Numbered from the stretch's first letter, positions 7,836 to 15,712 are shown. The stretch: DNA of 40,831 nucleotides from Saprospiraceae bacterium (GCA_022844565.1 JALHLK010000044.1:1-40831); one strand, 5' to 3'. Numbers and translations: made by a program. Notes: generated by a model not told the origin, from the letters alone.

Positions 7836-7881
7836 AAGTAAAATTTTAGATCTCTAACTTCCTTTTAACCCTAAACCAAAC

Positions 7882-8721
7882 TTATTCCCCTTTTTTAACA
7901 GGACGTAGTATGATTACCCCAGTTTGACTCTTTTTGGAAGCTAAATAACTCACCAAAGAATTGGAAGAAACAACAACTTTTTTATAATCGGTAGAAGCGT
8001 GGAGCAATTTTAAGATACCTTTTTCCCATTTGGCAAAACCTACATGAGAAATGTCTAAACCAGAGATATTGGTGGTTATGGCAATGATATCGCCATTTTT
8101 AATATCCTTTTGACAAGCGGCTAAATCTTCTTTAGGAATGAAAGAAAAAGGCAATTGATTTATCTTCGTTTCAGTCTCTTTAATAGCATTTACAAAAGAT
8201 GCATTGCCCTTTAATTGTTTATATTTGTCTGGGTTTTTAGACATAAAGGAGACGCTTACCTTGTAGGGTTTAGCACATGGAAATTGGGAAGTGACGTCCT
8301 TAATTACACCGTTTTTGCTGTTTTCATATATCCATTCGGAGAAGTAATGAATTCTGCTTGTATAATCCTTAATCACACCATTTCGATATCGGGTGGATTG
8401 TACGAATTGGGCTACATCATTTGGTGTATTGCTTTGAGCCAAGACTGTTTCAAGTAAGGTATAGCAATCAAAACCGGTAGTGTCGATGACCAGTTTTTCT
8501 TCTATTTCTTTATCCAGAGTATGTGCCACATAGGGTCTACCTAGATATCGTGAAGCATTTTTTATGATAGTGGTTCCGATTTTTTCTTGAAGAGGCGATG
8601 CACTTGTGATGCTGGTATTAGCAGGCATGGCTTTAAATTCTTTCTTGCTCGACTGGCCATTGCAAGCCCAAACGATGGAAAGAACAGCTGTGTAAAATAT
8701 AAATTTAAGTGCTAGTGACAT
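7882..8721 (-). CDS. DUF1460 lipoprotein, NlpC/P60-like amidase fold
   Basis: This 279-residue protein has an N-terminal lipoprotein-like signal (hydrophobic residues 5-19, then WAC-N with Cys20 as likely lipidation site). The DUF1460 core shows TGFDCYTLLE with Cys86 as the predicted nucleophile, RIHYFSEW near 123-130, and GLDISHVGFA with His226 as the partner His. The family adopts a papain-like NlpC/P60 fold and is linked to cleavage of cell-wall peptide or N-acyl bonds. The exact substrate here is unknown. It is a single gene on the minus strand. The 160 bases upstream show no clear promoter. Confidence 0.82.
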   Translation of the reverse strand: MSLALKFIFYTAVLSIVWACNGQSSKKEFKAMPANTSITSASPLQEKIGTTIIKNASRYLGRPYVAHTLDKEIEEKLVIDTTGFDCYTLLETVLAQSNTPNDVAQFVQSTRYRNGVIKDYTSRIHYFSEWIYENSKNGVIKDVTSQFPCAKPYKVSVSFMSKNPDKYKQLKGNASFVNAIKETETKINQLPFSFIPKEDLAACQKDIKNGDIIAITTNISGLDISHVGFAKWEKGILKLLHASTDYKKVVVSSNSLVSYLASKKSQTGVIILRPVKKGE

Positions 8722-8948
8722 AGATGTTACCTGTTATTTTAAGCAAAGAAAGTAAAAGTTTGAGAACTATCCTTTCAGGCATCTTCAATTTTGCTTTTTT
8801 ATCATATTTTCTAATAACTTATTTCCACAAGTAATAAATTTCGCAATCGATTTTTCATGCTAACTTCTAATAGCTTTTTCTAAGGATAAAACCTCAGATT
8901 GTAGTGTTATCCAAAAGGGTTGTCGTAAACTCTTGCATTGGTAGTGGG

Positions 8949-8993
8949 GTTTTGCTGAGATTTTTGCAGCGTTTGCAATAATCTCAGCAAAAC
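8949..8993. repeat. Long near-perfect hairpin element (14-bp arms plus inner stem)
   Basis: GTTTTGCTGAGATT (8949-8962) and AATCTCAGCAAAAC (8980-8993) are perfect inverse complements. After one T-T mismatch, an inner stem TTGCA/TGCAA continues to a 5-base loop, giving about 19 paired positions. It lies in an intergenic gap between a minus gene and a plus gene region, followed by T-rich sequence (8994-9010). It may be a REP/MITE-like element, or a terminator for plus-strand transcription. Confidence 0.7.
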
Positions 8994-9015
8994 TTTATTT
9001 CAGTTTTTTTAATAG

Positions 9016-9035
9016 CCACGGGTTGAAACCCTTGG
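9016..9035. repeat. Short palindrome around GGGTTGAAACCC
   Basis: GGGTT-GA-AACCC (9020-9031) is a perfect short palindrome. The flanks CCA/TGG pair outside one mismatch. Palindromes of this form are scattered in many bacterial genomes as dispersed elements (general knowledge). The function here is unknown. Confidence 0.45.
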
Positions 9036-9075
9036 TAATTTATGGTTGACTCATATTTGGAAGAAGGGAAAAAAC

Positions 9076-9106
9076 TTCTAAGTTCGAAACTAAAATTGTA
9101 TCTTTG
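9076..9106 (+). promoter_or_regulatory. Candidate promoter for the HEPN/MNT pair
   Basis: TATCTTTG at 9099-9106 is a full match to the Bacteroidota -7 element TAnnTTTG. A partial -33 (TTC, 9076-9078) lies 20 bases before it. It is about 35 bases before the broken HEPN start. Confidence 0.5.
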
Positions 9107-9144
9107 ATTTGTGAATTATCATTTAAATGATTCAAGTGAAATGA

Positions 9145-9507
9145 CAAATTGAATATTGGATAAGTAGTGCGGAAGAGGATATAATCACAGCTTAAATTTT
9201 GTTTAAGCAAAAGAGAATTCTGCATGGTTTGTTTTTTTGTCATTTAGTTATCGAAAAAGCATTAAAGGCTCATGTTGTAAAAGGCACAAATGAAATGGCA
9301 CCAAAAACGCATAACTTATTATATCTAAGTGAATTAGTGGGCTTAAATTTTTATAAAGAAAATGAAATATTTTTAGGAATTTTAATGAAGTATCAGTTGC
9401 AAGGACGTTATCCTGATTACAACCCTTTCATACCAGATAGAGATACAGTGGATGAATATTTTATAAAAACTCAAGAAATATTAAAATGGCTAAAACAGCG
9501 GTTATAA
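9145..9507 (+). pseudogene. HEPN-domain protein, disrupted by an in-frame stop near the N-terminus
   Basis: The reading frame gives QIEYWISSAEEDIITA, then TAA at 9193-9195, then ILFKQKRILHGLFFCHLVIEKALKAH and so on to a stop at 9507. This is the usual N-terminus of PF05168 HEPN proteins, with the stop where Glu (GAA) is expected: one G-to-T change. The likely original ATG (9141-9143) is also out of frame with this text, so a second small indel is probable. The remainder is intact, including KTHNLLYLSEL and GRYPDYNP. HEPN proteins are usually the RNase/toxin half of HEPN/MNT modules; the strict Rx4HxY motif of HepT is not evident. The 3' end overlaps the MNT gene by 22 bases. Restart at the TTG at 9199 is possible but would lose the first helix. 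Confidence 0.75.
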
Positions 9508-9794
9508 AAATAGTAAAAAAGTTTGTAGATGTTCTAAAGTCAGAGGGGATAACCGTACAAAGAGCTTTTTTATTCGGTAGTTATTTATCTAATTCAAATA
9601 ATAAAGAAAGTGATATTGATATTATGATCGTGACAGATAATGAAGATGATTATCTATTTGGTAAAGTTTGGAGTTTGACAAAAAGAGTAAATATAAAAAT
9701 TGAACCGATCCTTGTTGCCAAAACTAGATTTAATGAAACAGATTATTCACTATTGGTAGACTTTGTAAAAAGTAATGGGTTGGAGATAGTTTAA
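9486..9794 (+). CDS. Minimal nucleotidyltransferase (MNT, MntA-like antitoxin)
   Basis: This 102-residue protein has the pol-beta nucleotidyltransferase signature GSx10DxD exactly: Gly31-Ser32, then Asp43 and Asp45 in ESDIDIMIV. In MntA/HepT systems this enzyme adds AMP to the HEPN partner and silences it. The third acidic position appears as Glu in IKIEPILV. The start ATG lies inside the 3' end of the HEPN frame (22-base overlap), the usual translational coupling of these pairs. Here the HEPN partner is broken upstream, so the MNT is an antitoxin-like orphan whose gene remains open and apparently intact. Confidence 0.85.
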   Translation: MAKTAVIKIVKKFVDVLKSEGITVQRAFLFGSYLSNSNNKESDIDIMIVTDNEDDYLFGKVWSLTKRVNIKIEPILVAKTRFNETDYSLLVDFVKSNGLEIV

Positions 9795-9804
9795 TTTACA
9801 GTCG

Positions 9805-9879
9805 CATAAAAAAAAGCCCCACATCCGCAGAGCTTCTTTCATTAAAATATTTTACTTTATTCAAATCCTATCAAACATT
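9805..9879. repeat. Duplicated terminator/3'-end sequence, copy A
   Basis: These ~75 bases match 10886-10959 at nearly every position. The core AAGCCCCACATCCGCAGAGC is identical, and the only clear differences are AGCTTCTTTC/AGCTTTTTTC, TCAAACATT/TCAGACATT and one A in the A-run. The last 9 bases correspond to the final codons of the acyl-CoA synthetase gene at 10951, so this copy carries a displaced piece of that gene's 3' end. It lies between the MNT gene and the nuclease gene. Confidence 0.88.
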
Positions 9880-9996
9880 ATTTCAATTGCAAGAAAGTAC
9901 TTTTAGATTAAGGCCAAGGCAGGTGTATTTGGGGTAAAGAGGTTGATTTGATACGAATTTCAATAACTGAATTGTTGTAAAAAGGTAAAAGTTCTA
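9880..9996. other. Short unique spacer between repeat copy A and the nuclease gene
   Basis: Non-coding on both strands. It has no counterpart next to copy B, so it marks the left limit of the inserted unit. Confidence 0.4.
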
Positions 9997-10857
9997 TTAT
10001 TTTTCTCCCGAAATATCTATACTTTTTGATACAAGTCTATGAATCACCCCATTTTCAAAGGAAGAGTTTTCAAAATCAGTTTCGAATATTCCTACGAATT
10101 TATATAATTTAAAACCTAGGTTATCAATACTTCTCGGGAATACAATTCTTTTGACATCATGTGAAAATACTCCCTTATACCATTCTTCAAATTTTTCAGG
10201 ATTTTTACATTTTTCTATGATCATATTTCCATCCTCACTAATTCTATTATCCCATTCTTCGTTGATGTAAAATTTGGGAAACCATAAAAAATGATTTGGG
10301 TAGATTTTGCTTTTAAACCACCCACGCTGTACTGCTTCGTAATTTTGACCAAGACAATTACAAGCATCGATTATTTTTCTAAAAGCCGGATTTTCATCTA
10401 CGTGTAAATATCCTTTTTTTATGAAGTAAGATGGTTGAAATTCTTTTTCTAAATCCCATGGTTCCCATTTTTGTTCATTCTCAATTGTTTCAATTTTAGA
10501 CTTAATCAACATTAATAACTGGTCTATTTGATCATTAATCTCTTCTAAACTTTCTTTAATAATAATTCTGAAAAACTCATGATTGGTAGCTTGAATAATA
10601 TCTGTCTCTCTATCAATATCTAAAAGCTCCTGCTTTTTGTGAAATGGCTCATCAATCTCAACATGAAATCTCAATTGAGGAAAGTATAAATCTGTAAGTG
10701 CGTGCCCTTTTCCTTCAGGTCTGTTTACGTATTGTTGCGTGATAAATTTCACATCACTTCTATTTAGTCGATGATAGATTCTTGTTACAACATAGTTCTC
10801 ATAATTTTTTTTATTGGTCTTAGATATCTGCTTTATAGTATATTCTCTTTTTGTCAT
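9997..10857 (-). CDS. PvuRts1I/AbaSI-like modification-dependent endonuclease
   Basis: This 286-residue protein resembles PvuRts1I/AbaSI, enzymes that cut DNA near 5-hydroxymethylcytosine or its glucosylated form and restrict modified phages. The N-terminal Vsr-like PD-(D/E)xK nuclease domain shows TDLYFPQ (Asp56) and HVEIDEPFHKKQ (Glu67-His73), then IDRETDIIQATNHEFFRI. The C-terminal SRA-like reader half carries the family-typical ACNCLGQNY (165-173), HFLWFPKFY (189-197), EWDNR (201-205) and DNLGFKLYKFVG (245-256). It stands alone, with no methyltransferase, as expected of type IV restriction. It is bracketed by two copies of a terminator sequence, a sign of insertion. The recognised base is inferred from the family and not shown by the sequence. 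Confidence 0.85.
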   Translation of the reverse strand: MTKREYTIKQISKTNKKNYENYVVTRIYHRLNRSDVKFITQQYVNRPEGKGHALTDLYFPQLRFHVEIDEPFHKKQELLDIDRETDIIQATNHEFFRIIIKESLEEINDQIDQLLMLIKSKIETIENEQKWEPWDLEKEFQPSYFIKKGYLHVDENPAFRKIIDACNCLGQNYEAVQRGWFKSKIYPNHFLWFPKFYINEEWDNRISEDGNMIIEKCKNPEKFEEWYKGVFSHDVKRIVFPRSIDNLGFKLYKFVGIFETDFENSSFENGVIHRLVSKSIDISGEK

Positions 10858-10885
10858 AATTTATAGTTTATTTTATTTACAAATA

Positions 10886-10959
10886 CATAAAAAAAGCCCC
10901 ACATCCGCAGAGCTTTTTTCATTAAAATATTTTACTTTATTCAAATCCTATCAGACATT
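10886..10959 (-). terminator. Terminator at the 3' end of the acyl-CoA synthetase (repeat copy B)
   Basis: AAAAAAGC and GCTTTTTT form an 8-bp stem around the 14-base loop CCCCACATCCGCAGA region (about 10890-10919), with T-runs on both strands, so it can act in either direction. It follows the stop codon (10951-10953) of the synthetase. It is the presumed original of the duplicated pair with 9805-9879. Confidence 0.72.
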
Positions 10960-12777
10960 GTAAATTTCCTTGATTTGTGCATCGTATTTTTGTAAGATCA
11001 CACGCCTTTTAAGTTTCATCGTAGGGGTGAGTTCTGACTCTGTACCATCATTGCGCACCGGTTCCCAAGAATCAGGGATCAATGCAAATTTTTTGACCTG
11101 CTCTATGTGACTAAAGTTTTGATTGACGGCGTCTACGGCTTCCTGATATTTTGCGATGACTTTATCGTTGTGTAGGATATCAGCTAAGGAGGTCCATCCT
11201 ATTTGATTTTCTTCGCACCAAGCTTTTAAAGCATCTGGTGCAGGCACCAATAAAGCTGCTGTAAATTTCTGATTGTCACCTATTATCATAGCTTGCTCTA
11301 TAAGAAAATCTTCTTTTAGTTTACTTTCAATCGGAGCTGGTGCTACATATTTTCCTCCTGAAGTTTTGAGTAATTCTTTTTTACGATCGGTTATTTTTAA
11401 GTATTGCTTGTTGTTAGGTCCATCTACAAATTTTCCGATATCACCCGTTCTAAAATAATTTTTACCATCTATTTCTTTAAAAACAGCGGCTGTTTGCTCG
11501 GGCTGTTTGTAATAACCTAACATAACTTGTGGACCATGTACTAAAATCTCTCCTTCGCCTTCATTATAGTCACCTTCTGATCTATCAATATGTACATGAC
11601 AAATATCTAAAACCACACCTACTGTACCTATTTTGTTGTTGCCACCATAAAACTGATTGAGCGAAATAACGGGAGAGGTCTCTGTAAGTCCATATCCTTC
11701 TGTGATGATAATACCTGCTGCTGAAAAAACTCGTGCTATTTTTGATGGACATGCAGCAGCTCCAGTAGCAATTGCTCTGACATTACCACCTAGTGCATCT
11801 CTCCATTTGCTAAAGATCAATTTATCAGCAATTTTTCTTTTTATACCATCTAAGCCCGAGAATTTTTTGCCATGCTCAAATTGATCAGTTAAACTGAGTG
11901 CCCAAAAGAAAAGTTTTTTCTTAGCACCTGTCAGAAGCAATCCTTTGTTATAAATTTTTTCGTATACTTTTTCCAATAACCTTGGTACGGTAGTAAAGTA
12001 ATGAGGTTTGACAGTGGCCAAATCTCCAGTTTCGCCCCCTAGATTATCCGTACCAGTAAAGTATACGGTAACCCCAACTCTTGTATAAATATATATTACC
12101 GCTCTCTCAAAAATATGACACAATGGTAAGAATGATAAAACTTTTTCACCTCGATTTACAGGTAATATGTCTTTGCATTCCTCGATGATGCTAATGATAT
12201 TATTATGAGCTAACATCACACCTTTTGGATTGCCTGTGGTACCTGAAGTATAAATTATGGTAGCTAAATCTTCACCTTTTACTTGCTGGCTGAGTTCATC
12301 TACTTTTGATAAGTTATTGTCATTCATAAATGATTCCCAATATGGTCTACCACCTTGCTTGTCAAAAGTAATAATTTCTTTCAAAGAATTTACACTGGCT
12401 TGAGCACTTGATACTTTGTCATACAAGTCTCCCACACCTACAAAACATACTTTAATTTCTGCTTCGTTCATAATGTATTCATACTCTCTTGAGCTTATGG
12501 TGGCATACATAGGTACCCCTATGGCTCCTAAATATTGAATGGCCAAGTCTGCAATAACCCATTCAGGACGGTTTTTATAAACCACTATCCCAACCTTGTC
12601 ACCAGGCCCAACTCCTAGATCGATAAGACCAGAAGCTAATTGTCTAGATTTTTCAATAACTTCTTTGGTACTGTAAAAATTCCACTCTCCATTTTCATTT
12701 CTCGAGCCTACAAATTTGTCAATATTGCCCCCTTCGATTTGATGAGTGATATAATCAAATAAACGATTGATTGCCAT
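10951..12777 (-). CDS. Long-chain acyl-CoA synthetase (FAA1/ACSL-like AMP-binding enzyme)
   Basis: This 608-residue AMP-dependent synthetase has the P-loop YTSGTTGNPKG at 176-186. Other motifs are ITEGYGLTETSPVISLN, KNYFRTGDIG, ITDRKKELLKTSGGKYVAP (the GGKYVAP form typical of the long-chain ACSL-like branch) and a C-terminal TPTMKLKRRVILQKY. The length of about 600 also fits that branch and distinguishes it from the 557-residue FadD-like enzyme at 187-1860. It would activate exogenous or membrane-derived long-chain fatty acids. A good promoter match lies 40 bases upstream. Its 3' end has been partly duplicated at 9805-9879. Confidence 0.92.
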   Translation of the reverse strand: MAINRLFDYITHQIEGGNIDKFVGSRNENGEWNFYSTKEVIEKSRQLASGLIDLGVGPGDKVGIVVYKNRPEWVIADLAIQYLGAIGVPMYATISSREYEYIMNEAEIKVCFVGVGDLYDKVSSAQASVNSLKEIITFDKQGGRPYWESFMNDNNLSKVDELSQQVKGEDLATIIYTSGTTGNPKGVMLAHNNIISIIEECKDILPVNRGEKVLSFLPLCHIFERAVIYIYTRVGVTVYFTGTDNLGGETGDLATVKPHYFTTVPRLLEKVYEKIYNKGLLLTGAKKKLFFWALSLTDQFEHGKKFSGLDGIKRKIADKLIFSKWRDALGGNVRAIATGAAACPSKIARVFSAAGIIITEGYGLTETSPVISLNQFYGGNNKIGTVGVVLDICHVHIDRSEGDYNEGEGEILVHGPQVMLGYYKQPEQTAAVFKEIDGKNYFRTGDIGKFVDGPNNKQYLKITDRKKELLKTSGGKYVAPAPIESKLKEDFLIEQAMIIGDNQKFTAALLVPAPDALKAWCEENQIGWTSLADILHNDKVIAKYQEAVDAVNQNFSHIEQVKKFALIPDSWEPVRNDGTESELTPTMKLKRRVILQKYDAQIKEIYNV

Positions 12778-12816
12778 TCTATATGATATTTAATTTTAAT
12801 GATGCTTTAACGGTGG

Positions 12817-12846
12817 TAAATATATATACCAAAGAAAGATTTTCAA
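12817..12846 (-). promoter_or_regulatory. Promoter of the acyl-CoA synthetase gene
   Basis: On the minus strand, TTG (12846-12844) is followed by exactly 19 bases and TATATTTA (12824-12817), one mismatch from TAnnTTTG. It lies about 40 bases before the ATG. Confidence 0.6.
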
Positions 12847-13377
12847 AATAAAATATGAAAAAAACATTGCGTAGTAAGCAAAGGCAGCAAAATGGCATAA
12901 AAAAATGTATTGTTTAGGTCAACTCGACTGTAAAAGTGGTAACGACAAAACAGATTGCCTAGGTCGCAATGAAGCCCATTATATATACTTTTTATTCTTT
13001 GCAAATCTAAAGAAAGTTTCCCGCTGTTTCATACAAGATTAATGCAAATTCGAAACTTCTTTTAGCCAATCTGATTAACTTAAAATCGATAATGAAGCTA
13101 ATCAAGTAGGCTATATTTTATTTATCACACACAATATACCAGATTTATGTTATTCTTTTAATTTGTTTAGTTTCATCATCAATTTTATGGATTGTGTTTA
13201 AATCCATTTAGTTTTCTAATTTTTGGAAACATTCTAATTGCCATTCAAGTAAATAAATTTTAGGAGAGAAAGATACATTCAAAAACACTTAATATTCAAT
13301 ACAAAATATCCACATGTTGTCAATTAGTTATCAAATGCTACAAAATTTGAGTACTTTTGTGGATAAATATTGTAAAT
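12847..13377. other. Long intergenic gap with one imperfect hairpin
   Basis: No gene is supported. An imperfect inverted repeat spans 13064-13111 (AGCCAATCTGATTAACTT against AAGCTAATCAAGTAGGCT, 14 of 18 paired). TACTTTTG at 13352-13359 is a -7-like element for the next gene, without a clear -33 at the right distance. Confidence 0.45.
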
Positions 13378-13851
13378 ATGTTCAACCCGAAATATGTGTC
13401 AGATACGGATTTAATTGATATGATGGATCAATTAGACCAAAAGGAACAACTCTTTTTTGACACACAAAATGAAATTTTAGAATCTCAACCGGCTGTAGCA
13501 GCTATGTTTGGTGATGACGAACTTACCCTTTTGTCAGATGATGAATTTGACCTTTTATGGTTTGTAGTAGTAACGGTCTACTTCGCTCTATCTCAAAAGT
13601 ATAGAGTTCCCATCGCAGATATTAACAAGTTAGGCTTAGCAGAAGAAAAGAATTGGGAGGTATTAGGAAAAGATCCTGGCCAGCCATGGCGAAAAAGATT
13701 AGACCCATTTTATGAAGGTTACCCTCAAGAGGATCTTTTATCATTTTTAGAAGATAGTATTGATTCTGATGAAGACCTTCAAATTTCTGGTGCTGCTAAA
13801 GAAGTGCTTTTTGTAACGGCAAAGAGTATATTGGATGTTTGGTCAATGTAG
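13378..13851 (+). CDS. Acidic hypothetical protein
   Basis: This 157-residue protein starts at the ATG at 13378. A TTG at 13357 would add seven residues, but it lies inside the likely -7 element. I do not recognise a family. It is strongly acidic, with clusters DDELTLLSDDEFDLL and SIDSDEDLQ, and has a hydrophobic stretch LWFVVVTVYFALSQ that could be a buried helix. No signal peptide or catalytic motif is seen. The following gene begins 48 bases downstream, so the two may be cotranscribed. Confidence 0.75.
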   Translation: MFNPKYVSDTDLIDMMDQLDQKEQLFFDTQNEILESQPAVAAMFGDDELTLLSDDEFDLLWFVVVTVYFALSQKYRVPIADINKLGLAEEKNWEVLGKDPGQPWRKRLDPFYEGYPQEDLLSFLEDSIDSDEDLQISGAAKEVLFVTAKSILDVWSM

Positions 13852-13899
13852 CTTTAGTGATAAACTCATAAATTTAATCCTAAAAATATCTTCTAGCCA

Positions 13900-14379
13900 A
13901 TGGTGGAAATGCATGACGAAATAAGTAGAGAGGACATAAAGTATATTATCTCAAATCCATGGAGTATTTCTATCAAAGAATGGCAGCTCGACGATCCTTC
14001 AACGCATGATACTACTAAGCAGACAATTGACCAAAGACTTGAAGTGGCAAAGACGGACGGATTTGCGAAAATATGGAAGAATGAAGAACAATTGCCGATA
14101 GCAATACTGGGATTCTATAATGTAGGATATAATGTATACGAAACATTTTTTATAGCCAGTACACACATGGATACGAATGGTAGGAAGGTAACTTTAGATT
14201 TAAGAAAACTATTACAAGAAAAGGAAGCTACAGATTATAGGAATTGCAGATGTCGATTATATTCACAATCCGATCATCCCAAACAAATTGAATGGTTTAA
14301 ATTTATTGGCTTTGACTATTTCCCGAAGTACAATAGAGGAGATGTGCATTATTTTGAATATGTGTCGAAATACAAATAA
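13900..14379 (+). CDS. GNAT-like hypothetical protein
   Basis: This 159-residue soluble protein has a layout that suggests a GNAT acetyltransferase fold. An N-terminal charged region is followed by beta strands KIWKNEEQLPIAILGFY and YNVYETFFIAS, a helix (GRKVTLDLRKLLQEK), and a C-terminal strand pair around EWFKFIGFDYFPKYN, where GF-D-Y resembles the GNAT 'lGF' strand. The acetyl-CoA Q/RxxGxG/A loop is not clear, so activity is uncertain; phage-encoded GNAT-like proteins are a similar case. It follows the acidic hypothetical protein by 48 bases. Confidence 0.65.
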   Translation: MVEMHDEISREDIKYIISNPWSISIKEWQLDDPSTHDTTKQTIDQRLEVAKTDGFAKIWKNEEQLPIAILGFYNVGYNVYETFFIASTHMDTNGRKVTLDLRKLLQEKEATDYRNCRCRLYSQSDHPKQIEWFKFIGFDYFPKYNRGDVHYFEYVSKYK

Positions 14380-14458
14380 ATTATAGCCTAAAAATTAATT
14401 TAGTATTAATTTAAATATGAATAATTAAAAAATAATTATTAAATGTTTTGTAAATATT

Positions 14459-14487
14459 TTGAAATTTTATAAAAAAAGGTATATTTA
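14459..14487 (+). promoter_or_regulatory. Candidate promoter of paralogue 1
   Basis: TTG (14459-14461), 18 bases, then TATATTTA (14480-14487). This is a near match to TTG-N19-TAnnTTTG and lies 27 bases before the start codon. Confidence 0.5.
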
Positions 14488-14514
14488 CAACTTTAATCAT
14501 AAAAATAATTAATC

Positions 14515-14955
14515 ATGTGCAATAGTCAAAGCCAACCTGATAATCCGACAGCAAGCGTGCCAAATATAGTGACGATTACTATTAATGCTACAACTGCTGT
14601 ACCTAAGCCTCCTATCATTACCGATAGCGAAGGCCATAAAGGTACTACAAAGGCAGGTGACGAAGCTTTGATCACTTTTGCAAGTCGAGGGGATACGATA
14701 AGATGGGATAGAACTGGAGACATTACAGCAATTTGTATTCGACAGACAGGTGGAGTAAATTTATTTAGCAGACTAACCCCTGGTAGTCATGATCCTTTAC
14801 CAGCAACATGGGTAGGTATTATCTCTGACGCTGTAACTCCTGGTCAAGAAGAAGAGTACACAATAGATTATTTTGTAAAAGGTCAAAATGAAGGTGGGAA
14901 GCCTATAAAATTTAGTCAAGACCCTAGGATTCAAATTAAACCTGAAGATAAATAA
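14515..14955 (+). CDS. Tandem paralogue 1 of an unrecognised family (DPRIQIKPED ending)
   Basis: This 146-residue protein has no signal peptide and begins Met-Cys. Elements shared with the next two genes are INATTAVP with a following I-x-D/Q-S/G block, a GD(T)I..GDITAI strand (GDTIRWDRTGDITAICI), WVGIISDA, YTIDYFVKG and the closing QDPRIQIKPEDK. The pattern of alternating strands suggests a compact beta-sandwich. There are no catalytic residues I can identify, and I do not recognise a named family. GDTIRW and a terminal DP-I-I-P recall PixA/AidA-type inclusion proteins, but the rest does not fit well. It is the first of three copies ahead of a TPR histidine kinase. Confidence 0.8.
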   Translation: MCNSQSQPDNPTASVPNIVTITINATTAVPKPPIITDSEGHKGTTKAGDEALITFASRGDTIRWDRTGDITAICIRQTGGVNLFSRLTPGSHDPLPATWVGIISDAVTPGQEEEYTIDYFVKGQNEGGKPIKFSQDPRIQIKPEDK

Positions 14956-15208
14956 TAGACTCCACAATTGATTTGCTTGAAATTAAAGTTTAAGTTGGAT
15001 TTAATCAGGTTTAATTGGTCTACCTTATTTTAAGCGATTTAAAATTTATTTTTATTTTTAATATAGGTCAAAGTACAGATAATTGTAATCTTAAAATTTA
15101 TGTATAACCAATAATATTTTCGTTATATTTCAAAAATAAATAATTTAAATTTGTAAAGTAATTTAAATTTACTATATTTGAGTTTTTAATCATTTTAAAT
15201 CATTAACA
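14956..15208 (+). repeat. Duplicated spacer, copy 1 (between paralogues 1 and 2)
   Basis: These ~250 bases align along their whole length with 15713-15962. A block of more than 40 bases near 14979-15020, including TTTAAGTTGGATTTAATCAG and TTTAATTGGTCTA, is identical. The 3' part holds the promoter of the downstream paralogue. Confidence 0.85.
15151..15180 (+). promoter_or_regulatory. Consensus promoter of paralogue 2
   Basis: TTG (15151-15153), exactly 19 bases, then TATATTTG (15173-15180): a full match to the Bacteroidota consensus. The start codon is 28 bases downstream, so the leader is short. Confidence 0.72.
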
Positions 15209-15712
15209 ATGTGTGGTGGAAACAATCAATTTATTAATACCGCTGGATTACCCCATATAGATTGGAAAAATGTTCAATTTCCGCTTATACCAGCAATTTC
15301 TATTAATGCTACTACAGCAGTTCCTTGGCCAGTTACTATTTCTGATGGACCAGACCATAAAGCTAGTACTGAAAAAGATGATGATGAATTTACAACTATT
15401 GTAAAAAAAGGAAGTGTTATTTATATCTTTGGTAAAGGAGACATTACCGCAATCAGAATATACAAAGGGAATGCATCCGATCCTGATGTATTTAGTAGCC
15501 TCAAAAGCATAGATGCTAATAGCAAACCTCATGATGATAATGGTAAGCCGCAAAATAATATTTGGGTGGGTACGATCTCTCCTACTGCTAAACCAATTCA
15601 AATGGAGAATTATTTAATAGATTACTATGTTGCAGGTCATAATAATCCCGATAAATCACCAATAAAATTTACTCAAGATCCAAGGATTCAAATTAAACCT
15701 GAAGATAAATAA
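15209..15712 (+). CDS. Tandem paralogue 2 of an unrecognised family
   Basis: This 167-residue protein begins MCGGNN, again with Cys at position 2. The N-terminal 25 residues are unlike paralogue 1. After that come AISINATTAVPWPVTISDGPDHKA, GSVIYIFGKGDITAIRIYK, an insertion rich in Asp/Asn/Lys (about residues 96-118), IWVGTISPTA, YLIDYYVAG and TQDPRIQIKPEDK. The last ~12 codons match paralogue 1 almost base for base. No signal peptide or transmembrane helix is present. It has its own consensus promoter, so the copies can be expressed separately. Confidence 0.8.
   Translation: MCGGNNQFINTAGLPHIDWKNVQFPLIPAISINATTAVPWPVTISDGPDHKASTEKDDDEFTTIVKKGSVIYIFGKGDITAIRIYKGNASDPDVFSSLKSIDANSKPHDDNGKPQNNIWVGTISPTAKPIQMENYLIDYYVAGHNNPDKSPIKFTQDPRIQIKPEDK

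Larger units (their letters stand above)
8722..9075. other. Non-coding stretch with two palindromic elements
   Basis: No gene is seen. The stretch separates the DUF1460 gene from the HEPN/MNT pair, and its only visible structures are the hairpin at 8949-8993 and the GGGTT palindrome at 9016-9035, listed separately. Confidence 0.5.

Noticed and set aside
9040-9243. A 67-codon minus-strand frame
   Set aside because: It overlaps the recognisable HEPN reading frame on the other strand.
9805-10959. A composite transposon
   Set aside because: The flanking repeats are direct and contain terminator and gene-end sequence; no transposase and no inverted ends are visible.
12854-12916. A 20-codon basic frame (MKKTLRSKQRQQ...)
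   Set aside because: Too short, with no promoter or ribosome site.
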